Source: an uncultured Alphaproteobacteria bacterium
GTDB taxonomy: Bacteria; Pseudomonadota; Alphaproteobacteria; Puniceispirillales; Puniceispirillaceae
DNA length: 24,881 bases
Reading direction: 5' to 3'
Assembly: GCA_913064995.1 (NCBI GenBank)
Contig: CAJYBL010000008.1
Coordinates: 1-24,881 of the forward strand
The translations under genes were made by a program, and so were the position numbers. The first letter of the stretch is position 1. The number at the start of each line of letters is the position of its first letter. This document shows positions 7,470-14,815 of this stretch, piece by piece. The notes under the pieces were generated by a model. The model was given only the letters and a program-made list of their open reading frames with translations, had not been told where the DNA came from and searched no databases.

Positions 7470-7955
7470 ATGACGCCAAAACAAGCCGCAAATCAAGTGG
7501 TCATCCGCAAATATGCGAATCGCCGCCTCTATGACACCAACGCATCACGATACGTCACCATCGATGATTTAAAATTGATGGTGAAAAACAGCCTTGATTT
7601 TCGGGTTGTTGACGCAACAAATGGCCAAGACCTGACGCGTTTCACCTTAGTACAGATCATTCTCGAAATTGAATCTGAAGGTCATAAATTGCTTCCCATT
7701 GGCGTTTTGCAACAGCTTATCCGCTTTTATGGTGACAAGATGGAACCAATTTTATCGCGCTATCTAGAACGTTCGATGAATGCATTTCTTGATCACCAAG
7801 GTCAAGCCGAAGCCGCGCTTGGCGCCAGTTTTGATGCCATCCGCAGCAGCGGCGATGGCACGGCAACGGCGAATCATGTGACCTCGACAGATAACCTAAA
7901 GTTAATACGCGATGAATTTGACCAATTAAAGGCCAAGCTCGATCGGCTTGCCTAG
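7470..7955 (+). CDS. phaR: PhaR-type polyhydroxyalkanoate synthesis repressor
   Basis: PhaR binds DNA and PHB granules and represses phasin and PHA genes until polymer is present. The 161-residue product begins MTPKQAANQVVIRKYANRRLYDT. The KYxNRRLYDT motif (14-23) and the following YVTIDDLKLMV are the PhaR DNA-binding N-terminal domain. TLVQIILEIE and the LIRFYGDKM region match the PHB-accumulation regulatory domain. The C-terminus is a short coiled-coil-like stretch (about 145-161). ATG 7464 is an equally possible start, two codons earlier. Longer in-frame starts to 7362 run through the palindromic control region and look unlikely. No phaC, phaB or phasin gene lies in the window. The gene converges on folB with only six bases between them. 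Confidence 0.92.
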   Translation: MTPKQAANQVVIRKYANRRLYDTNASRYVTIDDLKLMVKNSLDFRVVDATNGQDLTRFTLVQIILEIESEGHKLLPIGVLQQLIRFYGDKMEPILSRYLERSMNAFLDHQGQAEAALGASFDAIRSSGDGTATANHVTSTDNLKLIRDEFDQLKAKLDRLA

Positions 7956-7961
7956 ATCCGG

Positions 7962-8312
7962 CTAGAGATTGCTCAGCTGATAGGCGATGGTTTCACAATC
8001 ATTATAGGCATCAGGTTTGGCTGTTCGAATCCGAACCGATTGCACATCATCCAATGCCCGTAACGCATCAAACAAGGTTCGCGCCAAGGTTTCTTGAAGA
8101 TCATAATGACGCGCCGAAACAATGTTTAAAATCGTTTCGCGGATAAGGTCGTAATTCAATGTGCTGTCAACCTTATCATCAATAGGCTCGGTTGCCGGAT
8201 GGAGCCGCACTTCAGCGTCAATTTTGATCCGTTGCTTGTTGGCACGCTCGGCGTCATAGATGCCAATCGAGGCTTGGCATTCCAAACCTTGTAAAATAAA
8301 CCGCCGGTCCAC
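7962..8312 (-). CDS. folB: Dihydroneopterin aldolase
   Basis: FolB converts dihydroneopterin to 6-hydroxymethyl-dihydropterin plus glycolaldehyde in folate synthesis. The 116-residue product from GTG 8312 has family length. ASIGIYDAERANKQRI (about 14-29) carries the substrate glutamate region, DSTLNYDLIRETI matches the conserved pterin-binding tyrosine segment, and a lysine in RTAKPDA matches the catalytic lysine. I chose the GTG because GGAG lies about eight bases upstream. A longer frame reaching 8423 runs into the 3' end of the HAD gene and adds a tryptophan-rich stretch unlike FolB. It follows the HAD-family gene by 28 bases and is probably co-transcribed. Confidence 0.92.
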   Translation of the reverse strand: MDRRFILQGLECQASIGIYDAERANKQRIKIDAEVRLHPATEPIDDKVDSTLNYDLIRETILNIVSARHYDLQETLARTLFDALRALDDVQSVRIRTAKPDAYNDCETIAYQLSNL

Positions 8313-8340
8313 ATCCCAACTCCATAATATCCAAATCGCC

Positions 8341-9336
8341 TCAAAGGCTGTTGACCACCCAATCAGGACGAATGTCGCAAGCCGTACAATAAGGCAATGC
8401 CGCGCGTGACCGAAACAATCCATGATCAGTGACCAGAACGCTTGTCATGCCAGCGGCATTTCCCCCGAGTATATCAGTATGTAAGCTATCACCAACCATG
8501 GCAATGCGTTTACGATTTAGCGGCTGGTCAAGCAATCTTGCCATCCGCGCCAGCGCCAAATCAAAGGCGGGCTGATAGGGTTTGCCATACCATCTGACAT
8601 CAATTTCTATCGCGCGAATCGCCGCCTGTTGTATCATGCGGGCTGCCCAATAACCCGGCTCGGCGGAAAATTGGTCATTGGCCTGGGGTGCGGTGACATC
8701 AGGATTGGCGATATGAACCGGACGTGGACGCGCCATCATCGCCGCCTCAAAAGCCGCCTGATCCGACTCACCCCATTCGATCGCCCCCAAAAACACAAAA
8801 GCATCGGCCCGGGTCCAGAAATCATCTTCACGGCCATAAATCAAAATATTTTTGCCAGCAAGCGGTTCAATCACCCGCCCAAAACAACCAATAACTTCAT
8901 CGGTTGCCAAGGATGCTTCAAGCGATCCGGCAAGCTGGGCAACAAGCGCATCACGGCTGGACAAAACATCATCGCGCTTGATCGGAAGCTGCCAGTCCTG
9001 ATATTTCGCAAATGCGCGTTCGGCTGAAAAACTGCCGCCATTGGTCAGAACCAGCACAGGCTTGGCTTTGCTGGCAGCCGCATCAAGTAATGTTTTAATT
9101 CCCTCAATAGTGCCATCACCAATATTGATGACCCCATAGCCGTCAAGCACCAGCCCGTCAAATTCATCCAAAATATCAATAAGCCGCGGCGCTGTTTGGC
9201 ATACGCCATCCCTGCCCGCCACTGGCATGATTGGCCGCAAAGCCTGATAGATTGCCATCACTGCATCAAGGCCAAGCGCATCTGCGGCCGGAATCCTAAC
9301 ATGCTCAATCTCGACCTGCTTTATTTCAGCCAGCAC
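8341..9336 (-). CDS. HAD-superfamily subclass IIA protein with variant motif I
   Basis: The product has 331 residues from GTG 9336. AGAGG lies eight bases upstream, and no better start is seen. After a roughly 50-residue leader come the HAD motifs: motif I LDGYGVIN (64-71, nucleophile Asp65), motif II LTNGG (97-101), motif III lysine Lys252 in YGKPYQPAF, and motif IV VGDSLHTDILGG (281-292). The capped IIA layout resembles NagD-like phosphatases. The second motif I aspartate, the usual acid/base, is Tyr67. An aromatic residue at this place is typical of one uncharacterised IIA family whose members have DxWG. Substrate and even phosphatase activity are therefore open. It precedes folB on the same strand, so a link to pterin or phosphate metabolism is possible but unproven. 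Confidence 0.88.
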   Translation of the reverse strand: MLAEIKQVEIEHVRIPAADALGLDAVMAIYQALRPIMPVAGRDGVCQTAPRLIDILDEFDGLVLDGYGVINIGDGTIEGIKTLLDAAASKAKPVLVLTNGGSFSAERAFAKYQDWQLPIKRDDVLSSRDALVAQLAGSLEASLATDEVIGCFGRVIEPLAGKNILIYGREDDFWTRADAFVFLGAIEWGESDQAAFEAAMMARPRPVHIANPDVTAPQANDQFSAEPGYWAARMIQQAAIRAIEIDVRWYGKPYQPAFDLALARMARLLDQPLNRKRIAMVGDSLHTDILGGNAAGMTSVLVTDHGLFRSRAALPYCTACDIRPDWVVNSL

Positions 9337-9410
9337 GGCGATATCCTCTTTGCACCTGATTTATGACGATGGGCAAATCCCATCATCGGCGGAGCATAGA
9401 GACAAACAGC

Positions 9411-9674
9411 CTAATTTTCCAGTCGCGCCGCGGTGATGAATTGTTTGAACGCTTCGCACCATATTACCACCGCATCATATTCATCAAGATCAATGGCTGG
9501 TGGTAGGTCCAGCGCAAAGTTTTCAAAAGTCTTCACCGTGCCTATTTGCCGTGATTCGGCCTTTATCGCCAGAAAGCCCGCGCCATCATCAACAAATTTT
9601 GGCGCAGGATACAGCCGATAATTAGGGCCGGGCGAAATTGTGCCATCAAGCCAGATTTTATTGGCATTCATCAT
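9411..9674 (-). CDS. DM13-domain protein, apparently truncated at the 5' end (possible pseudogene)
   Basis: The 87-residue frame from ATG 9674 ends in YDAVVIWCEAFKQFITAARL, the diagnostic end of the DM13 domain, which is a haem- or redox-associated domain of unsettled function. The family-like sequence does not begin at this ATG. The same frame continues upstream without a start codon to a stop at 9762-9764 and encodes GRFVRDLPGSGALHWGDGT, which also looks like DM13. Full-length alphaproteobacterial relatives have an N-terminal membrane anchor before this part. Upstream of about 9765 all three minus-strand frames close quickly and no hydrophobic segment is seen. The gene thus seems to have lost its 5' end and anchor, or to start at a non-standard codon such as ATT at 9756-9758. 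Confidence 0.65.
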   Translation of the reverse strand: MMNANKIWLDGTISPGPNYRLYPAPKFVDDGAGFLAIKAESRQIGTVKTFENFALDLPPAIDLDEYDAVVIWCEAFKQFITAARLEN

Positions 9675-9903
9675 GATGGTACCATCACCCCAGTGAAGCG
9701 CGCCTGAACCGGGCAGATCACGAACGAACCTGCCGCGCCGTTCAGCCTTTGCACAAATCCATCACATGACAGCCAAGCCAGCCCTATTCATGCCCCTATC
9801 AAGCTGGCTATTGGTATTTTCCGTTAAGTTGGCGTGCCTCATTTTCGGCGCATCAGAAAAGTTTTTTCTTGCCTGCAAATCATACCCATAAGATGCTTTT
9901 GAA

Positions 9904-9923
9904 ACGGTGCGTTTCGGCACCGT
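9904..9923. repeat. Inverted repeat between the DM13 and enolase-family genes
   Basis: Perfect 7-base arms ACGGTGC and GCACCGT flank a 6-base loop, with TTTT before (9897-9900) and AAAAAA after (9924-9929). The A-run follows on the plus strand, so this is not a standard plus-strand terminator. On the minus strand only TTTC follows the stem. It lies 28 bases before the enolase-family ATG and could be an operator or a 5'-leader hairpin. Confidence 0.5.
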
Positions 9924-9950
9924 AAAAAAGCAGGCTTGGCGATTCGCGTT

Positions 9951-11171
9951 ATGAAACTTCAAACGATTGAAACACATATTGTAAAAACGCCGCCACCGGG
10001 CTTTGGCGGTCGTTATTTCATTTTTGTAGTTTTGCAAACCGCCTGCGGCATTCGCGGATATGGCGAAATCTATGCTGCCAGCTTTGCCCCCGAAACAGTG
10101 TCGACGATGGCGGCAGATGTGTTTTGCCGTTATCTTGAAGACCAAAACCCATTCGAAATTGAACGATTCTGGCGGCGCGCCCATGGATCGGGATTTTCGC
10201 ACCGACCCGACCTTTCCATGCAGGGCGTTGTCAGCGGGCTGGAAATGGCCTGCTGGGATATTGTCGGCAAAGCGCTTGATCGGCCTGTCTATGATCTTCT
10301 TGGGGGCAAGGTGAATGAGCGAATGCGAACCTATACCTATCTTTACCCGCGCGCCGATCAAGATGCAGCCAGCTTTTATAATGATGCCAGCGCCAGCGCC
10401 GAAGCCGCCGCTGGTTATGTCAGTGATGGCTTTACCGCTGTGAAATTTGATCCGGCTGGCCCTTACAGTGTTTTTGATGGTCGCCAGCCAGATTTGGACG
10501 CGCTTCGCCGGTCGGAAGATTTCTGCCGCGAGATTCGGACGGCGGTTGGCGATCGCGCCGATCTACTGTTTGGCACGCATGGCCAATTTACCCCGGCCGG
10601 GGCGATCCGGCTTGCCAAACGTCTCGAAGCCTTTGACCCGTTATGGTTTGAAGAGCCAACACCGCCTGATATGCCCGAAGCGATGGCCAAAGTGGCAAGC
10701 GCCACCTCAATTCCGGTTGCCACTGGCGAGCGGCTTTGCAGCAAATATGAGTTTTCGCGCGTCCTGCAATGCGGGGCAGCCGCCATTTTACAGCCGAATC
10801 TTGGACGTGCTGGTGGGATTTTAGAGGGCAAGAAGATTGCCGCCATTGCCGAGCCTTACTATGCGCAGATTGCCCCGCATCTTTATTGTGGGCCGGTTGT
10901 TGCCGCTGCCAATATCCAGCTTGCCGCCTCGATACCCAATTTCCTGATTCTCGAATCAATCCAGAAAATGGACGGGTTCCACGCCGCTTTGCTTACCAAA
11001 CCGCTTTGCTGGGAAGATGGTCACATCATTCCGCCAACGACGCCCGGGCTTGGCATTGAATTAAATATGGATGTTGTTGCCCAAAATCCGTGGGACGGCT
11101 CACGGCTGCATCTCGAAATGGCACCGCATCCATTTGATCCGAGGCGCGATGGCCCCTTTGCCGGCGGCTAG
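9951..11171 (+). CDS. Mandelate racemase/muconate lactonizing enzyme family (enolase superfamily) protein
   Basis: The 406-residue product has the enolase-superfamily fold: an N-terminal capping domain (1-125) and a barrel. It most resembles sugar-acid dehydratases of the mandelate racemase group. Visible residues are VKFD (164-167), GTHGQF (208-213), FEEP (233-236), TGERL (259-263), LQPNLGRAGG (280-289) and APHLYCGP (308-315). Two positions depart from galactonate-dehydratase-like relatives. The first metal-ligand Asp corresponds to Gly208, and the Asp of the His-Asp dyad corresponds to Asn283. His210, Glu234, Glu260 and His310 are kept. The substrate cannot be named. I chose ATG 9951 over the TTG at 9936; neither has a good ribosome site. 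No sugar transporter or regulator lies nearby. Confidence 0.9.
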   Translation: MKLQTIETHIVKTPPPGFGGRYFIFVVLQTACGIRGYGEIYAASFAPETVSTMAADVFCRYLEDQNPFEIERFWRRAHGSGFSHRPDLSMQGVVSGLEMACWDIVGKALDRPVYDLLGGKVNERMRTYTYLYPRADQDAASFYNDASASAEAAAGYVSDGFTAVKFDPAGPYSVFDGRQPDLDALRRSEDFCREIRTAVGDRADLLFGTHGQFTPAGAIRLAKRLEAFDPLWFEEPTPPDMPEAMAKVASATSIPVATGERLCSKYEFSRVLQCGAAAILQPNLGRAGGILEGKKIAAIAEPYYAQIAPHLYCGPVVAAANIQLAASIPNFLILESIQKMDGFHAALLTKPLCWEDGHIIPPTTPGLGIELNMDVVAQNPWDGSRLHLEMAPHPFDPRRDGPFAGG

Positions 11172-11319
11172 CTGGCGGCAGCGATATGGCCGTTGATGTT
11201 GCGGTGAAACCGGCTGCCAATCGCCATTGCAAGCACCACCAGCCGTAGCCCGCTCGAAACCAAGACAATGACGCGGCGTAAAACCATGATAGAAAAGGGG
11301 AACAAAAGCATCTGGACAC

Positions 11320-11347
11320 TTGACAGCGAGGCCTCAAAGCGTATATT
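11320..11347 (+). promoter_or_regulatory. Sigma70-type promoter for rplU-rpmA
   Basis: A perfect -35 hexamer TTGACA (11320-11325) and a -10 hexamer TATATT (11342-11347, five of six consensus bases) are separated by 16 bases. Transcription would start near 11354, leaving a 5' leader of about 170 bases before rplU. Apart from this promoter and the leader hairpin, the 350 bases between the enolase-family gene and rplU hold no convincing gene. Confidence 0.75.
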
Positions 11348-11459
11348 CCAGCCCGCTGTCGCGCTTTCACATGTTTGTTTGGGCGCCGCTGTCCTATTGT
11401 TGGGAAAAAGCGACTGGCCGGAAACCCCGTCCACAGCTGAAGAGATGATTCTGGTGACT

Positions 11460-11488
11460 AAAGACTTTTGCGGCTATCGCGGGTCTTT
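11460..11488 (+). promoter_or_regulatory. Nested inverted repeat in the rplU leader
   Basis: AAAGAC (11460-11465) pairs with GTCTTT (11483-11488), and inside it GCG (11470-11472) pairs with CGC (11478-11480). The resulting stem lies 34 bases before the rplU start, just upstream of its ribosome site AAGGAAG (11509-11515). It could be a leader element for autoregulation of the L21-L27 operon. No T-run follows, so it is not an ordinary terminator. Confidence 0.4.
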
Positions 11489-11521
11489 CGCCACCAAACT
11501 GTTTAGGTAAGGAAGATCGCC

Positions 11522-12055
11522 ATGTACGCTTTGGTGAAGACCGGTGGCAAACAATATCGCGTTTCAAAGGATGACACCATTCTGGTGGAACGTCTGTCCG
11601 CTGAAGAAGGTGAACAAATCATTTTGAACGACATCGTCATGCTTGGCGATGGCGACAAAGTTACGATTGGCACACCGCTTGTTGATGGAGCTGGCGTCAG
11701 CGCAACGGTTGTCCGCCAGACACGCGGGCCAAAAATCATTATCTTCCGCCGCAAGCGCCGGAAAAACCATCGGCGCACCCAAGGCCATCGTCAGGACTTA
11801 ACCCTACTGAAGATTGTTGATATTGCCGAAGATGCAAAAAGCCTGAAAACAGCAAAACCTGCTGCCAAGGCTGCGCCGAAAAAAGCAGCAGCCGCGAAAA
11901 ATGCTGCACCTAAGGCCGCTGCTACGAAAAAGCCAGCTGCCAAAAAAGCTGCACCTAAGGCCGCTGCTACGAAAAAGCCAGCTGCCAAAAAAGCTGCACC
12001 TAAGGCCGCCGCTGCAAAAAAGCCAGCTGCAAAAAAAGCCGCAACAAAAAACTAG
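11522..12055 (+). CDS. rplU: Large-subunit ribosomal protein L21 with a long Lys/Ala/Pro-rich tail
   Basis: Residues 1-103 are a normal bacterial L21. It begins MYALVKTGGKQYRV, has VERL, IIIFRRKRRKNHRRTQGHRQ at about 72-91, and ends in LTLLKIVDI. L21 binds 23S rRNA in the 50S subunit. The protein then continues for about 74 more residues made almost only of Lys, Ala and Pro, resembling the tail of histone H1. Part of the tail is three near-identical 15-residue units, AAPKAAATKKPAAKK. Typical L21 stops near residue 103, so the tail is an addition. The ribosome site is AAGGAAG seven bases before the ATG. rpmA follows, as in most bacteria. Confidence 0.97.
   Translation: MYALVKTGGKQYRVSKDDTILVERLSAEEGEQIILNDIVMLGDGDKVTIGTPLVDGAGVSATVVRQTRGPKIIIFRRKRRKNHRRTQGHRQDLTLLKIVDIAEDAKSLKTAKPAAKAAPKKAAAAKNAAPKAAATKKPAAKKAAPKAAATKKPAAKKAAPKAAAAKKPAAKKAATKN
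11903..12037 (+). repeat. Three tandem 45-bp repeats inside the rplU tail
   Basis: Units at 11903-11947, 11948-11992 and 11993-12037 each begin GCTGCACCTAAGGCCGC. The first two are identical, and the third differs at a few bases. Each encodes a 15-residue Lys/Ala/Pro unit. The DNA-level identity points to recent duplication, by slippage or unequal exchange, and suggests that copy number may vary among strains. Confidence 0.92.
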
Positions 12056-12107
12056 ATAAAGACGATGCCGCAATCACGGTTATGAACAGATAGAAGGTTG
12101 GTAGAAA

Positions 12108-12377
12108 ATGGCACATAAAAAAGCGGGCGGTAGTTCCAGAAACGGTCGCGACTCGGCTGGCCGCAGACTTGGTGTAAAGAAATTTGGCGGCGAGAGCGTT
12201 CTTGCTGGCAATATCATTGTTCGCCAGCGCGGAACCAAAGTGAATCCCGGACAAAATGTCGGCATGGGCAAAGATCACACATTATTTGCACTGATCGAAG
12301 GCAAAGTTGCTTTCCGTGAAAAATCAGGTGGCAAGATGTTTGTGGCTGTCGAGCCGATGGCCGAGGCTGCTGAATAG
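12108..12377 (+). CDS. rpmA: Large-subunit ribosomal protein L27
   Basis: The 89-residue protein begins MAHKKAGGSSRNGRDS and continues GRRLGVKKFGGE, the conserved L27 N-terminal arm that reaches the peptidyl-transferase centre. GTKVNPGQNVGMGKDHTLFA matches the globular part. The N-terminus has no cleavable extension such as Firmicutes L27 carries. AGAAGG lies ten bases before the ATG. It follows rplU by 52 bases and is closed by an intrinsic terminator, so rplU and rpmA form a two-gene operon. Confidence 0.98.
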   Translation: MAHKKAGGSSRNGRDSAGRRLGVKKFGGESVLAGNIIVRQRGTKVNPGQNVGMGKDHTLFALIEGKVAFREKSGGKMFVAVEPMAEAAE

Positions 12378-12438
12378 CGCCTTTGGCATCAAAATGATGC
12401 ATGGGGAGCGGGTTATTCCGGCAGCCGTGTAATGATTG

Positions 12439-12473
12439 AAGGGGGATGACAATTGTTATTCCCCTTTTATTTA
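12439..12473 (+). terminator. Intrinsic terminator after rpmA
   Basis: AAGGGGGAT (12439-12447) pairs with ATTCCCCTT (12458-12466), with one G-T pair, across a 10-base loop. The stem is followed by TTATTTAT. It ends the rplU-rpmA operon. The rest of the roughly 200 bases before obgE holds no other recognisable element. Confidence 0.8.
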
Positions 12474-12576
12474 TCGGGTGACGCATATTGCCACGGCAAC
12501 GCCATGATGGGCATGGCAAATAACGTTAATCACATTGCCGCATCAAACCCCCGAATGATAAATCGGAACCATTGTA

Positions 12577-13611
12577 ATGAAATTTCTAGATCAGGCGAAA
12601 ATCTACACCCTTTCAGGGCATGGCGGGCCGGGGGCAATTAGCTTTCGGCGCGAAGCGCATGTGCCTTTGGGCGGGCCTGATGGCGGCGATGGCGGGCGCG
12701 GCGGCGATATTGTGGCAATCGCGGTGAATGGCCTGAACACGCTTATCGATTATCGCTATCAACAGCATTTCAAGGCCGAATCGGGTCGCCCGGGCGCTGG
12801 ACGTGACCGCAGCGGTGCATCTGGCAAAGATGTGATCATGCGACTGCCGATTGGAACACAAGTCCTATCGGATGATCAGCAAACCGTACTCGCCGACCTT
12901 ACCTATGAGGGGCAGACCATCATTCTTGCCAAGGGCGGGACTGGCGGTAAGGGCAATGCCTTTTTCAAATCATCGACCAATCGTGCGCCACGGAAATCAC
13001 AACCTGGCGAAGACGGTCAGGAAATGTGGGTCTGGCTTCGGCTGAAACTGATTGCCGATGCCGGTCTTCTTGGCATGCCAAACGCCGGAAAATCAACCTT
13101 CCTAAGCACGGTTTCGGCAGCACGTCCCAAAATTGCCGATTATCCTTTTACCACGCTTCATCCCAATCTTGGCGTTGTTGGCATTGATGGCAAGGAATTT
13201 GTCATGGCTGATATTCCGGGGCTGATCGAGGGCGCGCATGAAGGCGCGGGGCTTGGACACCGGTTTTTGGGGCATGTCGAACGCTGCCGGATTTTGCTGC
13301 ATCTGATTGATGCCACTGGCGAAGACCCTGTTGCCGCATGGAAAATGCTTCGCAATGAACTCAAAGCCTATGGCGGCGATCTTTATGACAAGCCGGAAAT
13401 TGTCGGGCTGACCAAATTGGACGCAACGCCAGAAGATTACGCTGCCGATCTTGCCATTGCCTTGCAAGAAGCGGGCGCAGGGCAAGTGCTGGCGTTATCG
13501 TCAGTCACCGGAAGCGGCGTCACAACAATGCTTCGCCAGCTTATCAATGTGATTGAAACAAGTCGGGCCAAAGAAGCGGAGCCCGAAGAGGCTGTGCCAT
13601 GGTCACCGTAA
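12577..13611 (+). CDS. obgE: GTPase Obg/CgtA
   Basis: Obg is a GTPase that binds the 50S subunit and helps ribosome assembly and stress control. The 344-residue product has the glycine-rich Obg fold (1-158, including GGPDGGDGGRGG), then the G domain: G1 GMPNAGKS (166-173), switch-region TT (192-193), G3 DIPG (212-215), G4 as LTKLD (278-282) and G5 SSVTGSG (308-314). G4 has Thr279 in place of the usual Asn of NKxD. A non-Asn residue there also occurs in other alphaproteobacterial Obg proteins, as far as I recall. The C-terminus is short and acidic (KEAEPEEAVPWSP). The gene overlaps proB by 13 bases, so translation is probably coupled. Confidence 0.97.
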   Translation: MKFLDQAKIYTLSGHGGPGAISFRREAHVPLGGPDGGDGGRGGDIVAIAVNGLNTLIDYRYQQHFKAESGRPGAGRDRSGASGKDVIMRLPIGTQVLSDDQQTVLADLTYEGQTIILAKGGTGGKGNAFFKSSTNRAPRKSQPGEDGQEMWVWLRLKLIADAGLLGMPNAGKSTFLSTVSAARPKIADYPFTTLHPNLGVVGIDGKEFVMADIPGLIEGAHEGAGLGHRFLGHVERCRILLHLIDATGEDPVAAWKMLRNELKAYGGDLYDKPEIVGLTKLDATPEDYAADLAIALQEAGAGQVLALSSVTGSGVTTMLRQLINVIETSRAKEAEPEEAVPWSP

Positions 13612-14744
13612 CATCAGCTTCCCAAAACCATATTTTCGATGATGCGAAAATCATCGTTATCAAGGTTGGATCATCCCTTCTTGTTGACGAAGATCAAAAC
13701 GCCATCAATACAGCTTGGCTACGCGGTATCGCCACCGATATTGCGCGGCTAAAGGCAGCTGGAAAAGATGTTGTGGTGGTATCAAGCGGGGCCATCGCGC
13801 TTGGACGGCGGTTGCTGAAAATAAATCATAATAAATTGAAATTGCAGGAAAAGCAGGCTGCAGCGGCAACAGGTCAAGTGTTGCTGGCGCATGCATGGAT
13901 GGACGCGCTTGGCGCGCATCAGGTGCAAACAGCGCAAATTCTGCTATCGCCTGATGATACAGAAACAAGACGCAAACATCTTAATGCCCGCACCACGATG
14001 ATGGCGCTTTTACAGCTCAATGCCGTTCCGGTGGTCAATGAAAATGACACGGTTGCCACAGCGGAAATTCGCTTTGGCGATAATGACCGATTGGCGGCGC
14101 GTGTTGCCGCGATGATTGGAGCTGATGCGCTGGTTCTTCTATCGGATGTTGATGGGCTTTATACGGCTAATCCAAATGGCGACAATAGCGCAACCCATAT
14201 TGGCAAGATTGCGCAAATCACCCCTGACATCATGGCAATGGCAGGGCCAGCCAATGCCGCCTATGCTTCGGGCGGCATGGTAACCAAGCTGGAGGCGGCG
14301 CGCATTGCCACAACGGCCGGTTGTCAGATGATTATCTGCAATGGACAAAGCCCAGCACCATTATCACGGCTGGAAGCCGGGGCAAGATGCACCATCTTTG
14401 CCGCAGCGTTAAGCCCACATACCGCCCGCAAACAATGGATTGCCGGTGCGCTAACCCCCAAAGGAACAATCCGCATTGATGATGGGGCGGCACGCGCGCT
14501 TCGCGCCGGACGATCGCTTTTGCCAGCAGGTGTTATAGCTGTTAGTGGACAATTCGAACGTGGCGATTTGATCGAGATCGAAGATAGTGCCGGTCTGGTC
14601 ATCGGGCATGGCTTGTCAAGCTATGGTCACAAAGACGCCATGGCTATTTGCGGTCATAAAAGCAATGAAATCGAATCCGTGCTAGGCTATCGTGAACGTG
14701 ATGAAATGATCCATGCCGATAATCTGGTCATGAGTGACAGCTAG
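13599..14744 (+). CDS. proB: Glutamate 5-kinase
   Basis: ProB phosphorylates glutamate as the first step of proline synthesis and is usually inhibited by proline. The 381-residue product has the amino-acid kinase domain followed by a C-terminal PUA domain (about 280-375). Motifs are IKVGSSLL (21-28), VSSGAIALG (61-69), VNENDTVA (146-153), FGDNDRLAARVA (159-170), LSDVDGLYT (181-189) and GGMVTKLEAA (225-234). The start ATG 13599 lies inside the obgE end. proA follows after 71 bases that hold no other element. Confidence 0.97.
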   Translation: MVTVTSASQNHIFDDAKIIVIKVGSSLLVDEDQNAINTAWLRGIATDIARLKAAGKDVVVVSSGAIALGRRLLKINHNKLKLQEKQAAAATGQVLLAHAWMDALGAHQVQTAQILLSPDDTETRRKHLNARTTMMALLQLNAVPVVNENDTVATAEIRFGDNDRLAARVAAMIGADALVLLSDVDGLYTANPNGDNSATHIGKIAQITPDIMAMAGPANAAYASGGMVTKLEAARIATTAGCQMIICNGQSPAPLSRLEAGARCTIFAAALSPHTARKQWIAGALTPKGTIRIDDGAARALRAGRSLLPAGVIAVSGQFERGDLIEIEDSAGLVIGHGLSSYGHKDAMAICGHKSNEIESVLGYRERDEMIHADNLVMSDS

Positions 14745-14815
14745 GGCAAAGCACATGCTAGATAAATATAGGCTGAAAAATAAGGCCGAAAAGCAGGCTA
14801 AAAAGTGGGAAAGAT

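Noticed and set aside
9762..10361. 199-residue minus-strand reading frame opposite the enolase-family gene
   Set aside because: Its sequence is of the shadow type, rich in His/Lys/Arg, and most of it lies opposite a well-supported gene; no motif is visible.
11268..11510. 80-residue plus-strand frame across the rplU promoter and leader
   Set aside because: It spans a good promoter and leader stem and has no recognisable domain or ribosome site.
11903..12037. Tandem repeats considered as a CRISPR-like or mobile repeat array
   Set aside because: Units are contiguous with no spacers, in frame, and encode the L21 tail.
11791..12073. Alanine/phenylalanine- and serine/cysteine-rich minus-strand frames opposite the rplU tail
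   Set aside because: They are complements of the Lys/Ala repeat and look like membrane proteins only because of that repetition.
13411..13424. Obg G4 motif TKLD in place of NKxD as a loss-of-function sign
   Set aside because: All other G motifs are intact and alphaproteobacterial Obg proteins often vary at this Asn.
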